64,000 nt of DNA, taken from contig OX595995.1 in assembly GCA_951394045.1 (NCBI GenBank), positions 682,001-746,000 on the forward strand. The letters are read 5' to 3'. Below the pieces are notes generated by a model that was not told the DNA's origin, searched no databases, and was given only the letters and a program-made list of their open reading frames with translations. Both the position numbers and the translations under genes were made by a program. Source of the DNA: Nitzschia sp. DOCU1. Taxonomy: Eukaryota > Bacillariophyta > Bacillariophyceae > Bacillariales > Bacillariaceae. This document shows positions 30,782 to 42,760 of the stretch, piece by piece (within the stretch, counting starts at the first letter, position 1; each line of letters opens with the position of its first letter).

Positions 30782-33700
30782 ATGAGCGATTCATCGTCGG
30801 ACGAAGATGGTGATTACGCATACGGAGAATCTCACATGGCAGAATCAAAGAGATATCCTGTTCATGATTGTTGTGAGTTCGAAGATGTGGAGACATTGAA
30901 GGTAAGTTGAGATTTCGAGGCCATTTGGTCACATCCGGTCGTCCTTCGTCCGTTGGGCGTCGTGTTGGAGGGAGGGACTGACGGAGTGCGAACTCCGAGG
31001 ACGGGGAAATCCGCGCACGGAAAGTCATCGGCAGATCCTCATTTTGTCAAGTCGCAAACAAACAAACATCATTGACATTAGAACTAACACCGCCCCTCTT
31101 TAAATCCTTATGCTAGAAATTGATTTTCGTTCCTCTTGAAGAGGAGGGCGAGTCCGATGATGACGATGAAAAGGAAGATCGCGATGGCGACGAGGAGGAA
31201 GAATCTGAATCCGATGGCGACTCCTCATCCGATGACAATGATTCGGCAGCCGCAGCACACGCGGCTGCCATTGGTCATTCGCCGCAGCCGATTGTTTCCA
31301 AGGCTTCAGCGTCTGGGAAAGTTCCCCCTCTTCCTGGAAGTGAGGCAGCAGCCGATCCTACCAGCGCCGATGTAGCAGACAAGAGCCCCGAGATCGGAGG
31401 ATCTGCTGTTTCCACATCTGCGGCTGAAGGCGGGGTTGCACCGATGGCAATCAGTCCCGCAGAAGGAGATGCCCAAGTTCCTACAGAAGGCGGGACGAAG
31501 GCAGTGAACGGAACAGTTGAGACGACGCCTGACCAAAAGGCGCCGGCTCACAGAAGGGAGCGACGCCCACGATTCTACTGTCCCCATAATCTCAACGAAC
31601 GTGATAACGACGAGAATACTCCCTTGCATGTTGCTATTCTTGCTCGGAAACTCGAACATGTGAAGCTGCTCGTTGAGGCGGGTGCTTCCGTTCACAAGAA
31701 GAGCGATGGTAGTCCTCCCACCCATGCTGCCATTAGTATCGGATCAATACCGAAGCATTCTCAGTTTGCCTGCGACTGCATCGTGTTTCTTAACGAAAAT
31801 GGTGCCGACCTTACTGCCAAAGACGAAGCGATGCACACACCACTTTATCTCGCATGCATGTACAATCTTCCCAAGATCGTCGAGTACATTTTATCGACAG
31901 AGGTGGGTGCATCAACGTTGAATCTGCGGGCGGATCGATCCCAAGGTAGAGCGCTCCACGCTGCTGCTAAATTCGATACTGCTAGCAAAGCCAAAGGAAC
32001 AGTAACCGCGGTTGCCCCGGGACATCCGAGAATTCCACAGCTCCATCATCACCCGGATGGGACGCTACCAAACGCCCATCACCACATCCCCGGATTCCCT
32101 GGCAAGTTGGAAGCGGCCCCGTCGGTGGGGAAACAGGCACCATTATCAGTCGCTGCTGTCGCCGCCAATAGCCAGGCTCTTGTTACCCAACTTTTGCTCA
32201 AGGCACCGGGTATTGAAGTAGATGCCACCAATTCAGTGGGGCAAACGCCGCTTCATGTGGCCTGTGCACGAGGAAATTGGACTGCAGTTCGACTTTTGCT
32301 CCAGGCGGGAGCAAACGTTGACATTGCAGATCGTAGGGGTTACACACCGGGACAGGTGGCTCACAAACGAGGAATGCTGATACCCAACGATTTGATGGAA
32401 ACACTTGGTGGCCCGCCTTCGTCCGGGACAGTTGCCCCGCCCAGAGATCTGATCGTTGATCCAGATTCGAACACCCTCCTTATAACCCATGAGCTTTGTG
32501 GTTTGCATCGAACCTGCGTGCCTATTCGACGGGATCCGCACGCAGACCCGCCCCCTGAGAATGTACGGCGGCTTTCTGTTCTTGTCGACAAGGAAACGGG
32601 GATTTTGAGAACTGGTGAATTCGCCCCATGTGTGTGGGAAAATGAAACAAGACGGGCAGCCATGGTCGATGTGTTAAAGGTACGTTGACTACCACGAGGA
32701 GCATATGGTATTCACTCTTGATCCTTGAATCCAACGGTTTGTTTCTTTATCGGTTATAAAGTGTCATGAATACAACTATGTGGAGACAATAAGTTCAATG
32801 TGCTCGTCTATCCCAGATCATCCCTCCGCTGTGGCGCACTTGGATGCCGATACAACCATGTCACGGTGGAGTTTCGAGGCGGCACTCCGTGCGGCGGGAA
32901 GTGTCTGTGAGGCGGTGGACAAAGTGGTTTCTGGTGACTTTCGTAACTCGTTTTGTGTCGTTCGTCCCCCCGGGCACCACGCTGGGCCTCGAGGAATTGT
33001 ACGATGTGCCAACGATCCCGATGGCGGCTCGCATGGATTCTGCTTCTTGAACAATGTGGCTATCGGTGCTGCCTACGCACGATCCATGTACCGAAACGAG
33101 GGCATCCGAAAAGTGGCAATTGTGGACTTTGACGTTCATCATGGCAATGGGACTGAAGAAATCATTCGTCAACTCGTCCCAGCGGTGGAGAAGACGGTGG
33201 TTCGGACTCCTTTTGCCGTGGGAGAGCTTGGGGCACCCCGCTACCGGCCGTGGTTAGACGAGACGGATATTCACAATGTCTTTTTCGCGTCGACGCATGG
33301 TTATGGACCTCGGGGGTTGGAATTCGCTGATACCCCTCAAGGTGGCTGGTTCTACCCAGCCTCTGGCAAGACTCATACTTCGGACTCTATCAAGAATCCT
33401 TCCTTGGTTGAGGCTCCAAATCTGACGGACTTTTTGCTGAGTCAGACCTGGACCCGCATGGGCGAAGATGCCAAATCCAATTGTTGCAAGATATTGAATT
33501 GCGGACTGGGACTACCGACCCGCGATGCCATTCCGGGGACGCAGCGACTGGAAGTCCGTGATACTTACCGGCAGCAGATCCTTCCGCATTTGCGAGAATT
33601 CGATCCCGATATCATCTTTATCAGTGCCGGTTTCGATGCCCACAAGAAGGACAGTATGAATTTTGGGTACGTCGGCATGGTCGAAGACGACTACGAATGG

Positions 33701-34120
33701 GTCACGGAACAGTTGGTTCGCATTGCCAACACCTGTTGCAACGGGCGAATTGTCAGCGTCTTGGAAGGGGGCTACAAAATCCATGGCGGCATTGTCAGCC
33801 CCTTTGCTCGTTCCGTGGCTTCGCACGTGCGGGCGTTGGTCGATGGGGGACGATCTCGCGAGTTGTATGATTTGCAAGATTGTGAGTGGGAAAGTCAATT
33901 CGAAAAGCACTTGATCGAGGAGCGTGAGCGCAAGCGACAGCAAAAGCTGGAAAAGATGCGTTTGATGGAGGCGCAATCAAAGATAGCATTGTACGGATCG
34001 TCGCCGGCTGGTGGCGAGGAGGGAGGCGAAGAAGAGCTGGGCAGCCGCAAGCGAAAACGGAATGCAGTTAACTACCGACAACTGTACGAGCAAATGAAAC
34101 TAGAGGGATTCGCGCAATGA
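30782..34120 (+). CDS. Ankyrin-repeat class II histone deacetylase, three exons
   Basis: Exons 30782-30901, 31117-32679 and 32762-34120; introns of 215 bp (GTAAGT...GCTAG) and 82 bp (GTACGT...ATAAAG). The product is 1013 residues. Splicing is phase-consistent and restores the HDAC sequence MVDVLK-CHEYNYVETI. Order: acidic N-terminus (about 1-80), disordered Ala/Ser stretch, roughly six ankyrin repeats (about 200-458; TPLHVAILARK, TPLYLACMYN, TPLHVACARGN), then the HDAC domain (about 490-930). Catalytic signatures: RPPGHHAGP (about 627), VDFDVHHGNGT with Zn ligands Asp and His (about 685), and SAGFDAHKKD with the second Asp ligand (about 850), then LEGGY. The C-terminus has an SRKRKRN NLS. It should remove acetyl groups from histones or other proteins; the ankyrins would recruit partners. 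Confidence 0.9.
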
Positions 34121-34421
34121 TAAGAAAAAAAGTAAAGAAGATAGTCAAGATGCTATTTGCATTGTCATCAAATGATGTAGGTAGAATTTGAGCAGAAAAT
34201 GGAAGTCATGGGCTCGGTGGCAAACCCTCCATCGTTTCGTTGGACAAATATCCCCCGTTTGGGAATGAATGAAAAGGCAGTTCCCCCTTTATCCTTGTGG
34301 CGTTGCATGCGTCATCGACCATGATGCCGACGAGGATTCAGAATTCGTCACCGAGAAAAGATCGCTGTTTCTGCCCACAGCAAAGAAACCATTTAACTTC
34401 TCTCACACCTCCATGTTGTGA
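34121..34421. other. Intergenic between HDAC and DUF1365 gene
   Basis: Contains the HDAC 3' flank and the DUF1365 promoter; no other feature seen. Confidence 0.4.
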
Positions 34422-35552
34422 ATGCTATTTCACTTGCTCGGGGGAATCGTGCAGCCTCTTCCCCGAACGGTTGCTGAAATGTTGTCGGCTTTGCTACTTG
34501 TTTTAGTCGGCGCGATCGCCGTGATCGCCGTGGTCTTTGTGGCTTTTCCCTTGTTCCTGGCAGCTATAGCCACATGGCGACAAGACTATCGTCAATTCAA
34601 CAAGTCAAAACTTTGCGTTGGTCAAGTCTGGCACACTCGGTTCCATCCAAAGCGCCACGCCTTTACGTATCCCATTTTTATGTTTGCTTTGGATCTGGAA
34701 GAATCGTTTGGAGGCTTTCTGTGGCCCATGATGGTGCGGTTTCAACCGAATCAGCACCATTTGAAGAATGGAGAAGGCCAACTCCAGAAAAAAGAGCAAG
34801 ATGAATCCACTGCTACATTATTGACAGACGAATTAGCATTGGCTCGACGCATTTTGAATTTGGTGTCCAGCAAGACGCAACTAAAATTCCAGCCGACTCT
34901 GACAACACATCAAATCATATTACTGACTCATTTGGAGTACTTTGGCTACAATTTCAATCCCGTCTCCTTCTACTATCTGGTCAACAAGGCGACACGTGAC
35001 GTAGACGCAATGGTGGGAGAAGTGAGCAACACGCCTTGGACAGAAATGTATTGCTATGTGTTGCATCCCGACAGCGTGGATCGGGTGGAGTGCCGCCAAA
35101 AGAAGAATGAGACAACTGAAAAAATGCCACCCTCTGCACACTTTTATCGCTTTCCAAAAGAATTCCACGTTTCTCCATTTATGGAAATGCAATATTGGTA
35201 TGACTGGACGTTTCAAGGCATTCCTGGCGAAACTGATGGCGAGTTTCAAGTCATCAACTCGCTGCGGCGCCGGACGACCGAGGAAAGGTTGGACTTTACC
35301 GCCAAGTTGCAAATGAACACGCAATCAATCACGCCTTTTGCCGTTGCCTGGCAAATGATTCGATTCCCTGTCTTTTGCATGTTGATTCAGATTTGGATTC
35401 ACTACCAAGCGGCGTGGTTGTTCCTCAAAGGAATTGTCTACATTCCGCACCCCGAGGGAAGCGAGACGGCGGCGAGCAGGGCGATCGCTACCATTATGAC
35501 ACCTTTCTTCGCCATACGAGACTATGAGGCTCCGAAAACCAAGACGGCATGA
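34422..35552 (+). CDS. DUF1365-family membrane protein
   Basis: 376 residues from ATG, single exon. One long hydrophobic segment near residues 24-50, then the DUF1365 domain (about 65-330): VGQVWHTRFHPKRHAFTYPI at its start, YFGYNFNPVSFYYL (about 168-181), a WTEMYCYVLHP block and FHVSPFMEMQYWYDW near the end of the domain, then a hydrophobic segment (MIRFPVFCMLIQIWIHY). Bacterial homologues are often next to amine oxidase and cyclopropane-fatty-acid synthase genes, suggesting lipid metabolism, but the function is not established. The 3' third of this gene is duplicated at 57379-57773, without the 5' two thirds. Confidence 0.85.
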   Translation: MLFHLLGGIVQPLPRTVAEMLSALLLVLVGAIAVIAVVFVAFPLFLAAIATWRQDYRQFNKSKLCVGQVWHTRFHPKRHAFTYPIFMFALDLEESFGGFLWPMMVRFQPNQHHLKNGEGQLQKKEQDESTATLLTDELALARRILNLVSSKTQLKFQPTLTTHQIILLTHLEYFGYNFNPVSFYYLVNKATRDVDAMVGEVSNTPWTEMYCYVLHPDSVDRVECRQKKNETTEKMPPSAHFYRFPKEFHVSPFMEMQYWYDWTFQGIPGETDGEFQVINSLRRRTTEERLDFTAKLQMNTQSITPFAVAWQMIRFPVFCMLIQIWIHYQAAWLFLKGIVYIPHPEGSETAASRAIATIMTPFFAIRDYEAPKTKTA

Positions 35553-36457
35553 TGATGGATGGTATCGAGTCATTTGCTCTTTGATTCTAAGCGTTGGGAC
35601 CACTCGCGATAGTCAGAGCTACTATTGCTAGCATGGGATCCCACAGCACCGTTTTAGGTATAGTATCAGCTGTGTGATCGCCTAAGTCGTTGGAATCAAG
35701 GACCGATTCCTTCGGCACAATACTCTCCTCTCTCTTTGACCCATCGTGAGGAAGTTCGTCTGGACACGAGTGATTATGCTAGCAGGTCACCCCGAAGAAG
35801 CTTTAGCATATTCATAATGACTACGTGTTGAGTCGTCTTTTGATTCCTAGTACAGTTGCTTCTGGCTATTGCTTGGAATGGTACAGCCGAAAAAATGGTG
35901 GTATCGTTTTTTAGCTGATTTTGGTCCTCGTGGTGCTGCTTGAGTACTAGCTACTCGGGTTGGAGTAACAAGAAGAGGAACGCACAGGGCTCCCCCGATA
36001 GTCAAAAGAGGATGATACCGGTATGGGGAGCCACCAGCAGCGCTGCATAGTGAAGAAGCCCCATGACAGCGAAGTGCTATGACAAACAGAAGCAGAGAAA
36101 GTAGTTGAATCTCCATCGAATCTTTTCTCTCGTACTTATCAAGGTACACGCCACAAATCGATGTACGACGGACAGAATGCTAAGCCCGGCACGCGCATTA
36201 ACAACGCAATTTCTTCTTGGTGTGTCGAAGAGGCGCTTCCCGTCGCCACATCATCCTCATCATATGGTTGATGCCATGGCTGCAAATCATTCAAACCTTG
36301 CAGATTGATGAATAAGAACACATCCATTGATTAAGAAACGCTGATACTTTGTGCAAAGCAGTCCTTACTTATCGTACGTAAATGGGATATTCTTCATTAT
36401 AGTAAATGGGATATTCTTCTTTACGAATCTTGGCCATAGCAATTTCTAATACAAGAC
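35553..36457. other. Intergenic, upstream of first RING gene
   Basis: No gene. A stretch around 35697-35860 (aatcaaggaccgattcc...tgattcctag) is repeated, diverged, at 37848-38000, showing that the RING tandem duplication includes intergenic DNA (a unit of about 2 kb). Confidence 0.6.
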
Positions 36458-37537
36458 ATGATGCAAGTACTGTTTTTAACTGTGGCTCTGATCGGATCAT
36501 CGTCGTTTCTGCCTGGTGTGATGATGGTGAGTGCTGCCGGATCCCACCAGCATCTTTGTTCTGTGGATTCAGCAATTTCCAAAGAATTTCCGGCTACAAC
36601 AAATCACACCGTTCGGTCCCTTCGGGACGGACGACGCTTCTTGGTAGCAGCTTTCCAGGACGATAAGCCCCTTGACGATGACGCCCAAGGATACAATCTG
36701 ATGAACGATACGTCTCCCGCTGTTACATTCTACAAATGCGTTTGCACGGAACCAAATTTTCAGGATGCTCGAACGACGCACTCCTATTGTCCACTCCATT
36801 ATGTTTGTGCCATTCCATGGGACAAAACCATACCGGCCAAATGCATGGCCAATAGTCCCTTGGTTAGCACGGCGCGTATGGCCTGGCCCCTTGTGTTTAC
36901 GTGCACCCTCTGTCTGTCCCTGGTCTTGTTCTCTTCAATGCATGGCCTGGCTATTGTCAAGTACGGCCGCAAATTGTGGCAACTTTGGTGTTGTCGATGC
37001 TGTTTCACTCGTGAAGGCATCGATCGACTGGAACAAGAAGAAGTGGACGAGTTGCTCCAATTTCATCGTTCGAGGCCACCCCAAGAAGCCCCTTGTCGAT
37101 GGCGTATCCAAAAGTATCAGCTTTATCACTATCAAACTACGATTTTGTCAGGTGCTATAGGCGGCTGGAGGAGAGAATGGAGAAACTTGGGGACCTCGAT
37201 CGAGCTCTATCTAGCCACGAAAGCTTACCAGGAGGACACTCTGATATCAGCCGACAATAGCGACGGCAATAATATTACCAGGGAAGTTTCCACTTTGATC
37301 CCACCAGATTTAGGAGCTGAAGACGGCGACGAAGCCAAAGGTAACAACGATAACATTGATGACGATGACAAGATGTGTTCCATTTGCTTTGCCGAATTCC
37401 AATCAGGCGAACGCCTTGGAGACTTGCCATGTAGTCATGACTTTCATGCCCAGTGTCTCAAAACTTGGATTATCAAGGGCCGACGAAACACCTGTCCTCT
37501 CTGCCAAGCACCCAATATGGCGCGCCTCCGCGAGTAG
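36458..37537 (+). CDS. Membrane RING-H2 E3 ubiquitin ligase 1
   Basis: 359 residues from ATG. Signal peptide at about 1-27 (hydrophobic, ending VSAAG), a luminal Cys-containing region, one membrane segment (143-167), a juxtamembrane Cys cluster (WCCRCC), then an acidic stretch and a C-terminal RING-H2: C307-x2-C310-x14-C325-x-H327-x2-H330-x2-C333-x12-C346-x2-C349, all eight ligands present. Layout: type I membrane protein with the RING in the cytosol, as in plant ATL-like and PA-TM-RING ligases, although the luminal part is not an obvious PA domain. It should recruit an E2 to ubiquitinate membrane or nearby proteins. Identical copy at 58679-59758. Confidence 0.88.
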   Translation: MMQVLFLTVALIGSSSFLPGVMMVSAAGSHQHLCSVDSAISKEFPATTNHTVRSLRDGRRFLVAAFQDDKPLDDDAQGYNLMNDTSPAVTFYKCVCTEPNFQDARTTHSYCPLHYVCAIPWDKTIPAKCMANSPLVSTARMAWPLVFTCTLCLSLVLFSSMHGLAIVKYGRKLWQLWCCRCCFTREGIDRLEQEEVDELLQFHRSRPPQEAPCRWRIQKYQLYHYQTTILSGAIGGWRREWRNLGTSIELYLATKAYQEDTLISADNSDGNNITREVSTLIPPDLGAEDGDEAKGNNDNIDDDDKMCSICFAEFQSGERLGDLPCSHDFHAQCLKTWIIKGRRNTCPLCQAPNMARLRE

Positions 37538-38455
37538 AAGTACCATGTACAACATGGTAACAGTACCACCAGCTTTTGGTTATGAAAGAAGCTGGAGCAT
37601 CGCGCTCGCTCTGAGTCAACTGCCTCTGTAGAATCGGAATCTTTGGAGCCGATTATCATTGAAGCAATCCTGATGAGGCCGATTTTGGACGCGAAACTTT
37701 ACAGTTGACAGCAATCCACCCCCACTCGTACAATGCTTGGCTTTTAACGTACAAGGGCGTGGGTATCGTTCCATCGCCGGCACGACACTTGCTCCCTTTT
37801 GCCAATTTGTATCAGCTGTGTGAATTCCTGAGTCGTTCGAATCAAGGACCGATTCTTCGGCACAATACTCTCGTTTCGTTTGACCCATCGTGATGGTGGG
37901 TCGTCTGGATACGAGTGATTATGCTACCAGGTCACCCCGAAGAAGCCTTAACATATTCATAACACTACGCGTTGAGTCATCTGTTGATTCCTAGTAGAGG
38001 GCTATTGCTTGAAATGGTATGCAATAGAAAAAATCGTGGTATCGTTTCTTAGCTTCTCTGAAATGAGTATGCTGGCAATCCTAAATGGTCGCATTAGTCC
38101 AAGATAAGCAGACGGGCGGCGGCAGGGACGACGAAGTGATCGGAGAAATTTCGAGAGCGAAAGTAACTGTTATCATCATCATTGAAGCTCAGCAGGCGAT
38201 GGATGCGAGGTGATGGTAGATGGGAAGGCAGCGATATTAATAATGCTCAGTTACATTGCGGTGTACGTCCGGTCTTTTTCTCTGACGAGCGGCGCTTGAA
38301 ATCAAGACAGACACTCCTCTTTGGTCACCTGTTAGACACAGCTTTTGTAGCAAAGTGACGTTGACATCTGCATGAGCGATGCCAGACACGTCAATCCTTC
38401 CTTTTACAATATTCTTATTGCGAATCTTGGCTATCGTAATTTCTGATTCCAAGCG
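37538..38455. other. Intergenic between RING genes
   Basis: Contains the repeated block shared with 35697-35860; no other gene is visible. Confidence 0.5.
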
Positions 38456-39526
38456 ATGATGCCGATGCTACTGTTAAGTGCGGCTCTATTGGGCTTACCG
38501 TCGTTTCTGCCTAGTGTGTTGATGGTCAGTGCCGGATCCTCCCAGCAACTTTGTTCTGTGGATTCAGCAATTGCCAAAGAATTTCCCACTGTAACAAATC
38601 ACTCCCTTCGGGACCTTCGGGGTGGCAGACGCTTCTTGGTAGCAGCTTTCCAGGAAGACGACCCCCTCGATGATGACGCCCAAGGGCACAATCTGATGAA
38701 CGATACGTCTCCGTCTGCTACATTCTACAGATGCGTTTGCACGGAACCAGATTTTCATGATTCTCGAACGACACACTCCTATTGTCCACTGCATTATGTT
38801 TGTGCCATTCCATTCGACACAACAAAACCTGCCAAATGTATTGACACTAACCCCTCGGTTGGCGCGGCGCGCATGGCCTGGCCCGTTATGTTTACGTCGG
38901 CTTTCTGTCTTGTCTTGGTCATGTTCGCTTCGTTTCATGGCCTGGCGATTGTAAAGTATGGCCGCAAATTGTGGCATCTATGGTGTTGTCGATGCTGTTC
39001 TAAAGTCACTCGTGAAGACGTTGATCGACTGGAACAAGAAGAAGTGGACGAGTTGCTCCAATTTCATCGTTCGAACCCACCCCAACAAGTCCCTTGTCGA
39101 TGTCGTATCCAAAAGTATCAACTATACCAGTACCAGACTACGATTTTGGCAAGTGCTGCAGTGGGCTGGAGGCGAGAATGGAACAGCTTGGCGGGGACCC
39201 CGATTGAGCTCTGTCTAGCCACGAAAGCTTACCAGGAGGACACTCTGATATCAACCGGCGAGAGTGAGGGCGTTTCCACTTTGATCCCCCCAGATGCAGA
39301 AGTAGCGGAAGACGAGGCAGAAGGCGACGAGGCCAAAGATAACATTGAGGACGAAGACAAGATGTGTTCCATTTGCTTTGCCGAATTCCAATCAGGCGAA
39401 CGCCTTGGAGACTTGCCATGTAGTCATGACTTTCATGCCGATTGTCTCAAAACTTGGATTATCCAAGGCCGACGAAACACCTGTCCTCTCTGCCAAGCAC
39501 CGAATATGGCGCGCCTACGCAAGTAG
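38456..39526 (+). CDS. Membrane RING-H2 E3 ubiquitin ligase 2
   Basis: 356 residues from ATG, a paralog of the gene at 36458-37537 with the same order: signal peptide (ends VSAGS), luminal Cys region, membrane segment (WPVMFTSAFCLVLVMFASFH), WCCRCC, acidic spacer, and RING-H2 with all eight ligands (MCSICF...LPCSHDFHADC...NTCPLC). It differs mainly in the luminal region and acidic linker. Identical copy at 60677-61747. Confidence 0.88.
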   Translation: MMPMLLLSAALLGLPSFLPSVLMVSAGSSQQLCSVDSAIAKEFPTVTNHSLRDLRGGRRFLVAAFQEDDPLDDDAQGHNLMNDTSPSATFYRCVCTEPDFHDSRTTHSYCPLHYVCAIPFDTTKPAKCIDTNPSVGAARMAWPVMFTSAFCLVLVMFASFHGLAIVKYGRKLWHLWCCRCCSKVTREDVDRLEQEEVDELLQFHRSNPPQQVPCRCRIQKYQLYQYQTTILASAAVGWRREWNSLAGTPIELCLATKAYQEDTLISTGESEGVSTLIPPDAEVAEDEAEGDEAKDNIEDEDKMCSICFAEFQSGERLGDLPCSHDFHADCLKTWIIQGRRNTCPLCQAPNMARLRK

Positions 39527-40220
39527 GAAGCACCGTGTACGACTTTGACTTTGGTAACGAAAGAAGCTCTCAGTCAACTACCTCTTGAGACTCAGAATCT
39601 TTGGAGTCGATGGCCGGTGAAGCAATCAAGATGAGGCTGAGTTAGGAGACGAAACTTTTACAGTTGACTGCAATATTCACCCATTTGTAGCGCTGCTTGG
39701 CTTTTGCGCCCAAACGCACAAGGGTGTGGGGTACCTTACTAGCGCCGGCACGACACTCACTCCCTTTTGCTGATTTGCCATAATCCTTCTCCTGGTCAAG
39801 TTTGCTACTTGCTAGCTACTACAATATGTGATATCTAAGCGGAGGCAGCTATAGTGAATTGTTATGAGGGTAGCTAATCCATAGTTTCGAAACGTGAGCG
39901 CCGGCCCAGTCCATAGTTGGATGGGGATTGGCCACAACTACCGGTAGCACATATCCCAACCCTATTATAGTACGTATATCTGATACATAAAGGGACTTCC
40001 ACATAGGAGATACCCCGCTTCTCTCTCCGAATGGGAACCTCTCGTGTCTGTCGACGAGAGCGATGCCAAACACGACAAATGCCAATGCCTTCCCTCTACG
40101 GCCTGGTTATTGCGAACCATGGTCATAACCTTTCCTCATCCCAATAGATGATCTAACTAATACAGCCGCTCGAGTAGCAGTGGATCTTTTGGGGCCATTG
40201 TCGTTTATCTGCCTGGTGTA
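39527..40220. other. Intergenic upstream of third RING gene
   Basis: No gene. Just before 40221 the sequence aligns with the signal-peptide codons of the other RING genes but carries two extra bases (TTTATCTGCC versus TTTCTGCC), which puts the original start out of frame. Confidence 0.55.
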
Positions 40221-41265
40221 ATGGCGGTGACCACTGGATCCTACCAGAAACTTTGTTCTGTAGATCCACAAATTTCCAAAGATTTTCCTGTTGCCACGAA
40301 ACACAAGAACCTTCGGGGCGGACCACGCTTTTTGGTAGCGTCTTTTCAGGACGATGAACCCATCGACGACGACAACGATGCCCAAGGGTATAATTCAATG
40401 GACGATACGTCTCCCACTGCTACATTCTACAGATGCGTTTGCCACGAACCGGATTTTCGTGACAATCGAATGACCCATTCCTATTGTCCACTTCATTTTG
40501 AGTGTGCCATTCCCTTCGACGCAACCAAGCCCGCCCAGTGCATTGACACTAACCAAGCCCGCCCAATGCATTGACACTAACCCTTTGGTCTGCACGGCAC
40601 GCATGGCCTGGCCCGTTATGTTGACGTCCACCCTTTGTCTTGTCTTGGTCATGTTCGCTTCGATGCATGGCTTGTCAGTCGTCAAGTATGGCCGCAAATT
40701 GTGGCATCTATGGTGTTGTCGATGCTGTTCTAAAGTCACTCGTGAAGACATTGATCGACTGGAACAAGAAGAAGTGGACGAGTTGCTCCAATTTCATCGT
40801 TCTTCGACGTCACGCCAAGTAGTCCCTTCTCGATGTCGTATCCAAAAGTATCAGCTTTACCACTATCAGACTACGATTTTGTCAGGTGCTCTAGTCGGCT
40901 GGAGGAGAGAATGGAACAACTTGATGGGGACCCCGATTGAGCTCTATCTAGCTACAAAGGCTTACCAGGAAGACACTCCGATTTCAACCGGCGATAGTGA
41001 GGGCGTTTCCACTTTGATTCGCCCCGATGCAGAAGTAGCAGAAGACGAGGCAGAAGACGGCGAGGCCAAAGATAACATTGAGGACGAAGACAAGATGTGT
41101 TCCATTTGCTTTGCCGAATTCCACTCAGGCGAACGCCTTGGAGACTTGCCATGTAGTCATGACTTTCATGCCCAGTGTCTTAAAACTTGGATTATCCAAG
41201 GCCGACGAAACACCTGTCCACTCTGCCAAGCACCGAACATGGCGCGCCGTTACAAGACCAAGTAA
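40221..41265 (+). pseudogene. Third RING-H2 gene, copy 1, frame-shifted
   Basis: Homologous to the two intact RING genes. It has lost the signal peptide (2-bp insertion upstream) and opens at an internal ATG. A 28-bp tandem duplication at 40544-40571 (unit CCAAGCCCGCCCARTGCATT plus 8 more bases) shifts the frame, giving a stop at 40574; the membrane and RING segments continue in another frame to 41265. RING ligands are all still encoded. The juxtamembrane segment at 40801-40910 resembles the first RING gene more than the second. Confidence 0.85.
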
Positions 41266-42760
41266 TATGTATATACAGGACGTGGAAACAAATGGTACAT
41301 TTGATGTCTGAGCATACCCGACTTTGTCGCAACTGAATGGAACATGACACCGTTGTCGCACTTGTGGTCTGCTGCTGCTAACAAAAAGCAAAGGTCACCA
41401 TTACACTTGCACCCATACCTCTACTGACTGACTGTAGCTCTAGCAAACAAACAAATGCTTTTTGTACCCTTGCTTCTACTTTCTGATTGTAGCTACAAGG
41501 GGCGCAAACTTAATTGGGTCGGATTACAATGCGCGTGGGAGCCTGACGTTTCGGGTGGGGGAGTAGGTGGGGAAGTACCTTTGGTATGGTTGGGATTGGG
41601 CACCCTCGACGCCGCAGTGGGTGCTTAGCCTGGCTGAAAGATGACGTACCTATATACCTTTGATATGTGTGTGCATACGTTGTGGCTCTGCCATTCGGAC
41701 AAAAGTTAATGGTGACTTCCAATTCGACTACTTCGATTCGACTCATTGGACCGAACGTGCCGACTCGCTTGGTCGTATCAATCAAGCAATCCAAGATAAT
41801 ACGGGGGCAGCCAGACGCAGAAGGCAGGAGGAGCTTCAATTTTCGACTACCTCGACCATAACGCCTTCGCACCCATGCGCGTCGATCCCTTAAACAGAGC
41901 GATATCTGCATATCCCGATCTGAATTCTTCGCAAAGATACATTTACGAATACATGCGCTTATGGAGTGTCCCATCATTGTCGGACTTTCTTAAACACCAA
42001 AATGCCAAAAATAAAGATCATTAAAAACCAGTCATTACTAGATGAAAATTTCGCAAAAGAAAGTGGCCGCGGACTCTGTAGATTCCGTTTTATACGGAGA
42101 TGGTTCTCTCTCAATGCACAATTCGACATCGTCCTACCAAATACCTGTTTCAATCAATGTCTCGTGATCGCACACACATATTCTACCTCCGGGGATAAAC
42201 CCACTGCGGCTCCATTACTCTTCAATAAACCAGTTCGATGCAGTTTGACGCGTGATGCGCGCAAGATCGCCTTGAAGATACTAGTGGTACCTACCATCCA
42301 TACATACGTTGTAAAGCATGTTCACATTCAGTACGTAGCGGTTGAAGCCGACTCCTACTTTTGGATGTCACTTACGACATATTTTTATTTAACTATTGCC
42401 CGACCACGTCATCGCATTGTGGACACCATCATTTTTCGCGCACAGTACTGAAAGTACAGTCGAATTCTACGTACGGGATGTGCCGTCGTCACTTTTTGGC
42501 CAGCCGCCCGCCGCCAGTTCGGGTCGCCACAAAGACTTTCTTCTTCTTCCATCGGGACCTGCGTTCCATTTTTCATCGGTTGTTGTTCCGTTTGGGCCAC
42601 TCCCATCGAACTTGCGTTCGGTTTAGGTCTTGCTCTCTTTGGAAATTTCTCATTCTTCTGTTTCCACTATTTTATTCTATTCACTATCGGCACTCGAGCA
42701 TTGTCACCATCCTGCTCGTCATTGACTCTTTCTATCCAACTTTTTCACAAGAAACAAACG
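41266..42760. other. Intergenic; includes about 715 bp absent from the other copy
   Basis: 41492-42206 is present here and missing at the corresponding point (63682) of the second copy. No terminal inverted repeats, target duplication or coding domain were identified in it. The rest is the promoter side of the gene at 42761. Confidence 0.6.

Larger units (their letters stand above)
35158..42535. repeat. Segmental duplication, copy 1
   Basis: Direct copy of 57379-64000, offset 22221 bp. It begins inside the DUF1365 gene at AAGAATTCC. From 35158 to about 40555 I found no mismatch in the lines compared. After that, differences appear: a 28-bp tandem duplication here at 40544-40571, scattered substitutions, and about 715 bp here (41492-42206) that the other copy lacks. 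Homology resumes at about 42207 and continues to the end of the window's other copy. Confidence 0.9.
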
